Positions 33,881 through 41,684 of a stretch of DNA of 44,900 bases are shown here, one piece after another. The notes below the pieces were generated by a model that made no database searches, was not told the DNA's origin, and saw only the letters and a list, made by a program, of their open reading frames with translations. Where the stretch lies: NCBI GenBank assembly GCA_035602605.1, contig DATNLZ010000021.1, positions 1 through 44,900 of the forward strand, given 5' to 3'. Origin of the DNA: DASQHY01 sp035602605. GTDB lineage: Bacteria; Acidobacteriota; Terriglobia; Acidiferrales; UBA7541. A program made the translations under genes and the position numbers. Every line of letters begins with the position of its first letter. The first letter of the stretch is position 1.

Positions 33881-34897
33881 ATGAGCGCAAAATCGGCCGT
33901 TCGGAAGATGTCATCAGGACGCACTGTCGAGAGCCCGAAACGAGTGTCTCGCGAATGGCGCCAGGAACAATCGCGCGATGTCAAAATCCCTCTCAATGCC
34001 GATGATGCCGAGGTGACCGTAGAAGGCCGCCCGGTCAAGCTTACCAATTTGCAAAAAATCTTTTGGCCCGAACTCGGCCTGACCAAGCGCGACCTGCTGC
34101 AGTATTATCTGGATGTTTCGGCATGGCTCCTGCCGCACTTAAAAAACCGCGCGATGGTGATGAAACGATACCCAAACGGAATCTCGGGCGGGTTCTTCTT
34201 CATGAAGCGCGCCCCATCGCCGCGGCCGTCCTTCATTATGATTTGTTCGATCGAGCATGGCTCGGGAAACGTGATCAGCTTTCCCGTCATCCAGCATCTG
34301 GCTTCCCTCTTGTGGGTGGTGAATCTGGGATGCATCGATCTGAATCCGTGGTACGCGCGATGCGACAACGTCTACCGGCCCGATTACCTGCACTTCGATT
34401 TGGATCCTGTCGCGGGCACTCCCTTTGAGAAGGTTTTGGAAACCGCTCTCCTCGTACGTGATGCGCTTGCATCGCTAAAGATAAAAAGCTTCGCCAAGAC
34501 CACCGGTTCGCGTGGAATTCACGTTTACGTGCCAATCGTGCGCGGACCTGTACAAAAAGAAGTTTGGAGATTCGCCAAGGAATTTTCGTTGGAGCTGGCC
34601 CGAAGGAATCCTAAATTAGTGACCGGAGAATACCGCGTTGCCAAACGCCCGAGCGGACATGTTCTCGTTGATTACAACCAGAATGCGTGGAACCGTACCT
34701 TGGCTTCTGTTTACTCCGTCCGGCCAATGCCTGCCGCTACCGTTTCCACGCCGGTAACGTGGGGAGAAATTGAGCGCGGCGTTCGCCTGGAGGATTTCAC
34801 GATGCAGACTGTTCCGCGGAGGCTTGCGAAAGTGGGCGATCTATGGAAACCACTGCTCGCCGAACGAGGCCGCGGTCGATTGGACCCGTTTGTATGA
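33881..34897 (+). CDS. LigD-type NHEJ polymerase/primase domain protein
   Basis: Stand-alone archaeo-eukaryotic primase-polymerase domain of the bacterial non-homologous end-joining system, which fills gaps at Ku-bound double-strand breaks. The 338-residue protein shows LTNLQKIFWPELGLTKRDLL, the metal-binding HFDLDP of the catalytic core, TTGSRGIHVYVPI, and LVDYNQNAWNRTLASVYSVR, all conserved in LigD polymerase domains. In many bacteria this domain is fused to a ligase and a phosphoesterase; here the ligase is encoded by the next gene and no phosphoesterase domain or Ku gene is seen in the window. A basic N-terminal extension of about 40 residues precedes the domain. Confidence 0.93.
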   Translation: MSAKSAVRKMSSGRTVESPKRVSREWRQEQSRDVKIPLNADDAEVTVEGRPVKLTNLQKIFWPELGLTKRDLLQYYLDVSAWLLPHLKNRAMVMKRYPNGISGGFFFMKRAPSPRPSFIMICSIEHGSGNVISFPVIQHLASLLWVVNLGCIDLNPWYARCDNVYRPDYLHFDLDPVAGTPFEKVLETALLVRDALASLKIKSFAKTTGSRGIHVYVPIVRGPVQKEVWRFAKEFSLELARRNPKLVTGEYRVAKRPSGHVLVDYNQNAWNRTLASVYSVRPMPAATVSTPVTWGEIERGVRLEDFTMQTVPRRLAKVGDLWKPLLAERGRGRLDPFV

Positions 34898-34967
34898 CCT
34901 GCGACTTCAAATCAGTTTCCAACTGACCGCCGCAACACGTTTCGGCGAATTCGCCAGGTAACTCCGT

Positions 34968-35992
34968 ATGACCTTACCCGTGACTCTACGTTACGCACCG
35001 ATGGAGGCGCTGCCCGCGTCGGACTTGCCTAACGGGCCTGAGTGGCAATACGAGCCCAAGTGGGACGGCTTTCGGTGTCTGGCCTTCCGTGATGGTGATC
35101 ACATAGATCTTCAATCAAAGTCAGGGAAACCTTTGACGCGTTATTTCCCCGAGCTTGTCACCGCGTTACAGGCACTCGCACCCAGGAAATTCGTGCTTGA
35201 CGGAGAAATTGTTATTCCCATTGACGGAAAATTGTCGTTTGATGATTTGCTCATGCGCATTCATCCGGCAGCCAGCCGCATTGTCAAATTAAGCCAAGCC
35301 ACACCGTGCGTCTTTATCGTGTTTGATTTGTTGGTGGACGATAAAGGTAAGACGCTGGTCAAGCTGCCGCTGAAACAGCGGCGTCGTGCGCTCCAAGCCT
35401 TTTCGGAAAAATATTTAGAAGCAGACGATCTCATCCGCCTTTCCCCGGTGACGCCGGATGTTTCCGTAGCCCGCAAGTGGTTTCATATGGGCGTGGGCTC
35501 GACGGAATCATGGCCAAGCGCTCGGATCTGGCTTACCAGACAGGTGAGCGCACCGGCATGCAGAAAATAAAAAAGCAGCGCACAGCCGATTGTGTGGTCG
35601 GAGGCTTTCGCTATCTGGAAAAGAAGCCGCTTGTCGGTTCCCTGCTGCTCGGCCTTTACAATGCTGAAGGTCTGCTCGATCACGTGGGATTTACGTCTTC
35701 GATTCTTGCGGAAAACCGCGCCGCTTTGACCAAACGACTCGAGAAGATGATCAAGCCCCCTGGGTTTACAGGCAAAGCTCCTGGGGGCCCAAGTCGGTGG
35801 AGCACAAAACATTCTTTAGAATGGCAGCCACTCGATGGCCAACTGGTTGCCGAGGTACAATTTGATCACTTCACAGGCGGCCGGTTCCGCCACGGGACAA
35901 AAGTTTTGAAGTGGTGCCCGGAAAAAGCTCCGCGTGATTGTACGATGAAACGAGTTGAGCGTGAAGATCGGTCGGCGCTTGGGCTGCTTTGA
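34968..35992 (+). pseudogene. ATP-dependent DNA ligase, frameshifted
   Basis: The first frame encodes the adenylation domain: nucleotidyl lysine K31 in YEPKWDGFRCL, VLDGEIVIP, FDDLLMRIHPA and VFIVFDLLVDD. After ARKWFH (near 35487) it drifts into unrelated sequence and stops at 35570. The natural continuation lies in the next frame from about 35488: GRGLDGIMAKRSDLAYQTGE, RTGMQKIKKQRTADCVVGGF, then the OB-fold end to VLKWCPEKAPRDC and the stop at 35992. Total length (1025 bases, one short of 342 codons) fits loss of a single base. The product would be a LigD/LigC-type ligase working with the polymerase gene upstream. This is either a true inactivation, programmed slippage or a sequencing error. 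Confidence 0.88.
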
Positions 35993-36026
35993 TGTGCCGC
36001 ACGCTGTGGTCTTAGTCTGATAGACA

Positions 36027-36758
36027 ATGGAGAACAGGATTTCTTTAACATTGATTACCGGAATTGAGGAGCATACTCACGGCGCGCATCCTAGTCCATG
36101 TCGCGTTTTTCTGCTTTCACCTGCAAATGCGGGCGGCGTCCGCGCCAGAATGATCTTGAGCGAAAAGGCTGGATTCGATCGCGCAAAGCGCTTGCGATCC
36201 GAGGGGCTGCCGCTGGGCGAAATATTTAGCTTTATTAGCGGACTGTATTTCCGGGGTAAGCTGGCGTACGCCCAAGCATTCGAGCAACCCCCGCGGGGAG
36301 TGTCGGGTACCCTGATCATTACGGCCGGACGCGGCCTGGTGCCCCCCGAGACCATTGTTACCCTCGCTGAATTGCGCGAAATCGCCGAAGTTCCCGTAGA
36401 GGCCGGCGACGCGGGATATCGCGCGCCACTCGAATGCGCTGCGCGAATGTTATTGGAACGCGCCGGAAAGGCTTGCGACGTCGTCCTTCTTGGTAGTATC
36501 GCCACGCCTAAATACATTGAACCCCTGGTCGGGATCTTTGGGGAGCGCCTTGTGTTTCCCTCTGACTTTGTGGGCCGCGGAGACATGAGTCGCGGTGGAC
36601 TGATGTTGCGTTGCGCGAGCGAGCGCAGGGAGCTAAGATATGAAGGAATATGCACTGCAAATTTGCATGGCCCACGGCCTGCAAAATTACCAAAGCTGAA
36701 AACTCCACGTACGCGCCAGGTCCGGGCAACGGAATCGGATTGCGCCAAATCGGATTAA
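36027..36758 (+). CDS. conserved-looking protein of unknown function
   Basis: The 243-residue product is soluble and has no signal peptide. It has ordered, protein-like motifs: CRVFLLSPANAGGVRARMI, LPLGEIFSFISGLYFRGKLA, GTLIITAGRGLVPPETIVTL, ACDVVLLGSIATPKYIEPLV and FPSDFVGRGDMSRGGLMLR. The alternation of hydrophobic strands with glycine-rich loops suggests an alpha/beta fold. No named domain was recognised. The last roughly 30 residues are basic and low complexity. It follows the ligase by 34 bases in the same direction, so it could share a transcript with the end-joining genes, and converges with the next gene only two bases away. Confidence 0.65.
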   Translation: MENRISLTLITGIEEHTHGAHPSPCRVFLLSPANAGGVRARMILSEKAGFDRAKRLRSEGLPLGEIFSFISGLYFRGKLAYAQAFEQPPRGVSGTLIITAGRGLVPPETIVTLAELREIAEVPVEAGDAGYRAPLECAARMLLERAGKACDVVLLGSIATPKYIEPLVGIFGERLVFPSDFVGRGDMSRGGLMLRCASERRELRYEGICTANLHGPRPAKLPKLKTPRTRQVRATESDCAKSD

Positions 36759-36760
36759 AT

Positions 36761-37303
36761 TCAAGATGATGACGCTTCCGGCCACGATACGGGGCGGTCC
36801 ATTCGCCAGAACGTCTCCGCAGGGCCGCCAAATGTAACGTATGCAAGGAAGGTTCCGGCGCGCGTGGGGCCCACGGAAGTGACGCAGCACCTCTGCTCTT
36901 GTTGCGAGTCGGGATACATTAGGATGAGCTCTTGGCCGGGCTCGACCGGCACCGTCAGGTTGAGCATGGTCCCGGCAGCACCTGCCACCCGGAGATCGGT
37001 GTCTTCATGAAAGATTTGTCCGGTCTGCGTGCATCCGTACACGACGACCGGAACGCCCTCGAGCGCCGTTGTGGATTCGATAAAGCCTTCGGCCGAGGCG
37101 GCTCGTCGGCGAAAAACGTGATCGTAAAAACGATGAAGGCATTTTTCACAGCGAAAGGTGCGCAGAAAAAAAACAATCGAAATCAAGTATTCGAGCAGGT
37201 TTTTCCGGTGCGAGCGGCGGACCTCCGAGCAGCCACACGCAGGACAATGCAGCGTCAGGACCAAATCAGACAGGTTCATTTCGGCAACGTCGCTCGGATT
37301 CAC
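36761..37303 (-). CDS. zinc-ribbon protein with PilZ-like C-terminal domain
   Basis: The 180-residue product begins with a four-cysteine zinc ribbon: CPACGC near residues 20-25 and CEKC near 52-55, with RSHRKNLLEYLISIVFFLRT, a hydrophobic stretch, in between. The C-terminal half (TGTMLN-like pattern GAAGTMLNLTVPVEPGQEL, then CCVTSVGPTRAGTFLAYVTF) resembles the beta-barrel of PilZ-type domains that are frequent in Acidobacteriota, although the RxxxR c-di-GMP arginines are not clearly present. The start is a GTG behind AGGTCGCA; an ATG at 37279 is an alternative. Function is unknown; signalling or surface regulation is only a guess. Confidence 0.6.
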   Translation of the reverse strand: MNPSDVAEMNLSDLVLTLHCPACGCSEVRRSHRKNLLEYLISIVFFLRTFRCEKCLHRFYDHVFRRRAASAEGFIESTTALEGVPVVVYGCTQTGQIFHEDTDLRVAGAAGTMLNLTVPVEPGQELILMYPDSQQEQRCCVTSVGPTRAGTFLAYVTFGGPAETFWRMDRPVSWPEASSS

Positions 37304-37456
37304 TGCGACCTGAGTTTATTAAACGATAATAAAACCTACGGATACTTATATGCTGCACTTTGGTGCACAAAATGTCAAGCCGGCGGAGGCCTGCAGGCCT
37401 GCCTTACCGCTGCATTGCGAATGGATCGCGTACAAGGAAGTGCTGTTGCTTTTGGC

Positions 37457-37485
37457 TTGACAGTCGAATCACCGGCGGATAGCGT
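37457..37485 (+). promoter_or_regulatory. promoter candidate for the phosphoesterase gene
   Basis: TTGACA at 37457-37462 is followed after 17 bases by TAGCGT at 37480-37485, 45 bases before the TTG start of the phosphoesterase. The 227-base region also holds a minus-strand TTGACA (37377-37372) and a small inverted repeat TGCAC-TTTG-GTGCA (37353-37366) that may serve the divergent zinc-ribbon gene. Confidence 0.45.
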
Positions 37486-37530
37486 AGCGCTCGTCTCTCC
37501 CCAAAAACGAAACCTTGCGTAGGAGGCCGA

Positions 37531-38460
37531 TTGGTAAGCCGCTCAAGAATGACAGCGTTGCTGCTGGCAGCGGTTGCGCTGCCCGTTGCCGGCTTTAGTT
37601 TGCCCGCACCTGCGCAAGACCTGCCCGCAGTACCCAATTTCGACCACATCATTGTGATCATGATGGAGAATCACAGCATTGGCCAAATTGCCGGTAACCC
37701 CGACGCCCCCTATTTGAACGGGTTAACTGCGGACCATCCTGTCGCGGCAAATTATTTTGGAATTACCCATCCAAGCTTGCCCAATTACATGACCCCCACC
37801 GGCGGCGATACGTTTTTCACCACAAATTGCTCGATTACCGCGGGCGGCTGCACCACTCCAGCCCTGAGCATCGTTGACCGCATCGAGGACAGCGCGAGAA
37901 CGTGGAAGGGGTACATGGAGGATATGCCGTCAGCATGTTTTGTCGGGAATAATTACCCTTTATTTGGCACTGCGCCGGCGTATATGGAGAAGCACAACCC
38001 TTTCATCCATTACGAGAATATCCTCAACAATCCTGCACGCTGCAACAACATCGTTCCGTATACCGATATCGCGGCCGACCTCGCAGCCCTTCCCAACTAT
38101 GTTTGGATTACTCCGAACATGTGCAATGACATGCATGACCCGTGTTCCATCGTCGACAGCCAGGTGAAGACCGGCGATAATTGGTTGAGCGTTGAAGTGC
38201 CACGAATTCAGAGCTCCCCGTCTTGCAGCGGTCCGCAAACTTGCTTGATCGTAATCACATTCGATGAGGGTGCTTCCGACCTCGAGCCGCCCGAGGACAA
38301 CCATGTCCTCACAATTTTCATAAAGCCAGCCGTGAGAACACCCGACTCAAATACTCGCTACGATCATTATTCGCTGCTGCGAACCATTGAAGATGCTTGG
38401 GGATTGTTACCGCTTACCGATAATGATTCTGCGGCAACCCCTATGGCGGATATGTTTTAA
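37531..38460 (+). CDS. secreted phosphoesterase (acid phosphatase/phospholipase C family)
   Basis: The 309-residue product has a signal peptide (TALLLAAVALPVAGFSLPAP) and the alkaline-phosphatase-like core of the bacterial phosphoesterase family. The first strand HIIVIMMENHSIGQI supplies metal-binding glutamate and asparagine, and ITHPSLPNYMTPTGGDTFFT carries the serine/threonine nucleophile region. TPNMCNDMHDPC and VITFDEGASD contain further metal ligands. Several cysteines (CSITAGGC, PSCSGPQTC) suggest disulfides, consistent with export. It could release phosphate from nucleotides, sugars or phospholipids. The start is taken as TTG because AGGAGG lies four bases upstream; the ATG at 37549 has no nearby ribosome binding site. 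Confidence 0.88.
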   Translation: MVSRSRMTALLLAAVALPVAGFSLPAPAQDLPAVPNFDHIIVIMMENHSIGQIAGNPDAPYLNGLTADHPVAANYFGITHPSLPNYMTPTGGDTFFTTNCSITAGGCTTPALSIVDRIEDSARTWKGYMEDMPSACFVGNNYPLFGTAPAYMEKHNPFIHYENILNNPARCNNIVPYTDIAADLAALPNYVWITPNMCNDMHDPCSIVDSQVKTGDNWLSVEVPRIQSSPSCSGPQTCLIVITFDEGASDLEPPEDNHVLTIFIKPAVRTPDSNTRYDHYSLLRTIEDAWGLLPLTDNDSAATPMADMF

Positions 38461-38552
38461 GTCGAACCGCGACACGCCCAGTGAGTCTTACCAAAGCACC
38501 GGCAGAGAAAATAAGCGACTAACCGGTTTCCGAGGAAACGTCACGTCGTGCC

Positions 38553-39458
38553 TCAAGGGGCGGCCCGGCCGTGCGCCGATGCCGATGTGAAGACCGAGGA
38601 ATGAAACTGCAGCAACGCGGGCAGATGTTCGGCAAAATAGATCCAGCTATGGCCGCCAGGATAAAGGTGGAACTCGTGAGGAATGTGGCGCGATGTGAGC
38701 ACTTTATCCAAAGCTTGGGCGCCCGCGTCAAAACCGTAATCATCGTCCGACCCGCAGTCAAAATAAATTTGCAGTCCAGCCAGATTCGCAGAACGAGCAA
38801 TCGCGATCGGGTCGTTTTGTTTCCAGAAGATGGGATCGACCGGCGCACCAAAAACGTTACCGAGAAATTGTCTTCTGGTGAGTTGGCGAGAATCGGTCGA
38901 GTTCATTACCGGAAGTTTCTCGATCAGAGCTGCACTATGCGCTCCTACCGATCCGAAAATACGCGCATGACGAAACGCGAGATGCAGCGCGCCATAGCCA
39001 CCCATGGAAATTCCCGCTATGCCGCGCGATGCGCGTCCGGGTAGGGTGCGATAGCGCTGCTGGATAAGCGTCAAAAAGTCCTGAATGAAAAAATCCTCGT
39101 AGCGAGAATGGCCATCATGCGAGTTAATGTAAAAGCTCCCAGCCCCGGCCGGAGACACAACCAAGAATTCCCCCAGTTGATGGCGGTCCCACAGATCTTG
39201 GATGAGATTAAAACCACCGGAATGGATGAGGACTTGCTCGTTGTCTCCGAGGCCGTGTAGAAGGTAAAGCACTGGATAACGGCGCGTTTTATCCGCGTCG
39301 TAGCTGGGTGGCAAAAGGACGCAATAAGCGACAGGATGTCCCAGGATTTTGCTTGGCACAGAAAGGCAATCGGAGCGGCCGGTGGCAGGCATTCGGTCCG
39401 CGAAAGCAATCGAAGCAGTAAACAATGCCGCAAGCGAGGCCAGCACAACTCTATTCAT
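38553..39458 (-). CDS. secreted alpha/beta-hydrolase esterase (esterase D/antigen 85 type)
   Basis: The 301-residue product has a signal peptide (VVLASLAALFTASIAFA) and an alpha/beta-hydrolase fold. The oxyanion region is LYLLHGLGDNEQVL; the nucleophilic serine lies in GIAGISMGGYGALHLA, the acid is probably the aspartate cluster in FDCGSDDDYGF, and the histidine is in YPGGHSWIYF. This layout matches the esterase D/feruloyl- or acetyl-xylan-esterase-like family. It starts eight bases before the stop of the ABC permease gene, so it is probably the third gene of that operon. Substrate could be an ester of a polysaccharide or a small-molecule ester exported by the transporter; neither is shown. 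Confidence 0.9.
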   Translation of the reverse strand: MNRVVLASLAALFTASIAFADRMPATGRSDCLSVPSKILGHPVAYCVLLPPSYDADKTRRYPVLYLLHGLGDNEQVLIHSGGFNLIQDLWDRHQLGEFLVVSPAGAGSFYINSHDGHSRYEDFFIQDFLTLIQQRYRTLPGRASRGIAGISMGGYGALHLAFRHARIFGSVGAHSAALIEKLPVMNSTDSRQLTRRQFLGNVFGAPVDPIFWKQNDPIAIARSANLAGLQIYFDCGSDDDYGFDAGAQALDKVLTSRHIPHEFHLYPGGHSWIYFAEHLPALLQFHSSVFTSASAHGRAAP

Positions 39459-40812
39459 ACCGCAGCGCCTCGACGGGATTCAACCGCGCCGCTCGCGTTG
39501 CCGGGTAAAGACCAGCACCCAAACTCACGATTACCGCAAAGGCCACGGCACCCAGTACCAGCCACCAGGGGACCGAAAAAACGTGTGCCACCGGCAAATT
39601 TTGGCGCTTCAAATAGAGATTGGTGCCCCACGTAACGCCTCTTCCAATGAACCACCCGAAAACCACTCCGAGTACTCCCCCGAGTAAACCCATAACGCCC
39701 GCTTCCACGAAAAACAATTGCCTCACGTCGCGGTCGGCCGCTCCCAACGCCTTCAGGATTCCGATTTCTCGCCTTCGCTCGAGAATGGCCATTACCAAAG
39801 TGTTTATGATCCCAAGCGTGGCAACTGACAGGGCCAGGCTGCCAAAAATCCCCAGCAGTAAATCGAAAATGGTGAAAAATAATCGCAAATTGCGCGAAGC
39901 GTCGAGCAATGAAAAGGCCACAAAACCCATTTTCTTCACCGCGGTTTCGATGGCTTCCACCTGCGAAGGGTTCTTCGCTCGCACGGTCAAGCTCGCGTAG
40001 GTTGGCTTGGCGTTTGTGGCGCGCAACGCTTCGCGTAAATCGTTTACCTGGGCTGCGCGTAACCCGGCGGCAACTTCAAGGGGAATCAGCAAGCGGCCGC
40101 TTCCGAACCCGCCAAATCCCGCTGCAGGTTCGGTTTCGACGATGCCGACAATGCGTAATTTCTTTTCTCGCGGAACGATCGAAAAACCTTCCTCTGCGCG
40201 GCTATCGCTTTTCGCGCGTGCGGGATCACTCGTTGCAGATGGTGCGAGCGGCTCGCGCTCCATGTAGCGGATCGCCAACTCCTTGCTCACTAGAGTAGCG
40301 GGCTGCGCAGACATTTCCTTCGCCAATTCCATCTGCAAAATGGCCTCGTCGGCCCTCGAGCCGCGAAAAAAGGTCCCTTGTATCCCTTCAAATGCTCCAT
40401 TCCCGCGTGCCGAGACCGGAATGCCCGCTACGATGGTGGAATAAGGAGTGCCTGCATAACGCATTTCGGTGAGAAAGCGAATCTGCGGATAGACCTCAAC
40501 GACGTTTGGCAATCCTTCCATTTCTTTGCGGGCATCTTCGTCCAGAACCCGCGCTCCCTGCGGTGGCGGAGAATTCGCCGCCCCGTTCCTGCCCAACCCT
40601 CTCAAGTTCGATCGTGAGCTAACGAGCACAGTATCGAACAGGCCCGAATTGGAGAGGCGCTTCGAAGCAAGCTCCTGCAGGCCAACGCCAAGAGAAAGCA
40701 TCGCAACCAGTGATGCCACTCCAACGGCGACACCAAGTGTGGTCAATGAGTTCCGCAGAAGAGATTCGCGCAGGTTCCGCAAAGCAAGTTCGCTGAGGTC
40801 GCGGGGTTTCAC
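39451..40812 (-). CDS. ABC transporter permease, MacB/FtsX type
   Basis: The 453-residue inner-membrane protein has one N-terminal transmembrane helix (LGVAVGVASLVAMLSLGVGL), a large periplasmic MacB-like domain (about residues 50-290), and three C-terminal helices (LLGIFGSLALSVATLGIINT, GVMGLLGGVLGVVFGWFIG, WLVLGAVAFAVIVSLGAGL). The coupling loop MAILERRREIGILKALGA and the ending RLNPVEALRYE are classic FtsX-family motifs. It forms an exporter with the ATPase gene just upstream; the GTG start shares one base with that gene's stop (TAGTG). Such systems move lipoproteins, peptides or drugs or transmit mechanical signals, rather than import sugars. Confidence 0.94.
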   Translation of the reverse strand: MKPRDLSELALRNLRESLLRNSLTTLGVAVGVASLVAMLSLGVGLQELASKRLSNSGLFDTVLVSSRSNLRGLGRNGAANSPPPQGARVLDEDARKEMEGLPNVVEVYPQIRFLTEMRYAGTPYSTIVAGIPVSARGNGAFEGIQGTFFRGSRADEAILQMELAKEMSAQPATLVSKELAIRYMEREPLAPSATSDPARAKSDSRAEEGFSIVPREKKLRIVGIVETEPAAGFGGFGSGRLLIPLEVAAGLRAAQVNDLREALRATNAKPTYASLTVRAKNPSQVEAIETAVKKMGFVAFSLLDASRNLRLFFTIFDLLLGIFGSLALSVATLGIINTLVMAILERRREIGILKALGAADRDVRQLFFVEAGVMGLLGGVLGVVFGWFIGRGVTWGTNLYLKRQNLPVAHVFSVPWWLVLGAVAFAVIVSLGAGLYPATRAARLNPVEALRYE

Positions 40813-41510
40813 TATTTCGCCCCGTCACTGATCAATTTACCGTCCGCAATGGAGACAATGCGGCTGGCGAACCGCTCCGCTAGCGGGCGCTCGTGCGTGA
40901 CCATGACTATGGTCATACCGAGGGATTGCTGAATCTCGCGCAATAGCAACAGGATGGATTCGCCCGTTGTGCTGTCGAGGTTACCCGTCGGCTCGTCCGC
41001 CAGCAGAATCGCAGGCCGGTTTACTAGCGCTCGCGCCAGCGCCGCACGTTGCTGCTCGCCGCCGGAAAGCTCGCTGGGGCGATGGCGCAGCCGTTTTTCT
41101 AAACGCACGCGCTTGAGAGCCTCACGAACTCTCTGCGCGCGATCTCCCGGTTCGACCTCTGCTAACCGCAGAGGCAACTCAATATTTTCTTCGAGGGTCA
41201 TACGGGGCAGCAGGTTGAACGATTGAAAAACCATCCCCACGGTTCGACCGCGATATCGCGCCAGCTCTAGCGGGCTCAACTCCGACAGATTCCGGCCTTG
41301 CGCAAAGATGGCTCCGGATGTAGGGCGATCCAGGCCCGCCATCAGGTTCAGAAGTGTCGACTTCCCCGAGCCCGAGCTTCCCAGTAAGGCCACGAATTCC
41401 CCGGCGCCGATCTCGAGCGTAACCTCATTGAGCGCGCAGATACGCTCGGAGCCCATCTGATACTCTCGCGAGAGCTTTTCAGCGCGAAGCGCAAAGCCAT
41501 TAACCGGCAT
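40812..41510 (-). CDS. ABC transporter ATP-binding protein, MacB/LolD type
   Basis: Cytoplasmic ATPase of the exporter pair. Numbered from a TTG reading start at 41522, the Walker A motif is GSSGSGKST (48-56), with the Q-loop in MVFQSFNLLPRMT, signature ELSGGEQQRAALARAL, Walker B AILLADEPTGNLD and H-loop VTHERPLAE. This combination is typical of the LolD/MacB/FtsE subfamily that works with FtsX-type permeases. The ATG at 41510 is preferred because GGGG lies just upstream and the family N-terminus follows it directly. The stop codon overlaps the permease start. Confidence 0.95.
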   Translation of the reverse strand: MPVNGFALRAEKLSREYQMGSERICALNEVTLEIGAGEFVALLGSSGSGKSTLLNLMAGLDRPTSGAIFAQGRNLSELSPLELARYRGRTVGMVFQSFNLLPRMTLEENIELPLRLAEVEPGDRAQRVREALKRVRLEKRLRHRPSELSGGEQQRAALARALVNRPAILLADEPTGNLDSTTGESILLLLREIQQSLGMTIVMVTHERPLAERFASRIVSIADGKLISDGAK

Positions 41511-41541
41511 TATGGACCCCAAGATTGAACCCCTGATGTTA

Positions 41542-41661
41542 CTACGCCCGGGAGACGTTGAGAGTTACGCCGCCTGTTTGGGCTTGGAATTCGCGGATCG
41601 CCATGAGACGGTCGTGTTGGTCGAAAAAGTCGCATTCGCGCCAGCCGAATTGTGAGAGCAT
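41542..41661 (-). CDS. possible 39-residue open frame, uncertain
   Basis: In the short gap between the divergent ABC and BNR genes, the minus strand has an ATG-to-TAG frame reading MLSQFGWRECDFFDQHDR and ending TGGVTLNVSRA. The composition is protein-like, and it might be the C-terminal piece of a lost gene. The plus strand has an equally open 47-codon frame (41515-41658, beginning MDPKIEPLMLLRPGD). Neither has a convincing ribosome binding site and no family was recognised, so coding status and strand are both uncertain. Confidence 0.2.
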   Translation of the reverse strand: MLSQFGWRECDFFDQHDRLMAIREFQAQTGGVTLNVSRA

Positions 41662-41684
41662 GCTCCGGCACTAGCGAGGATCCC

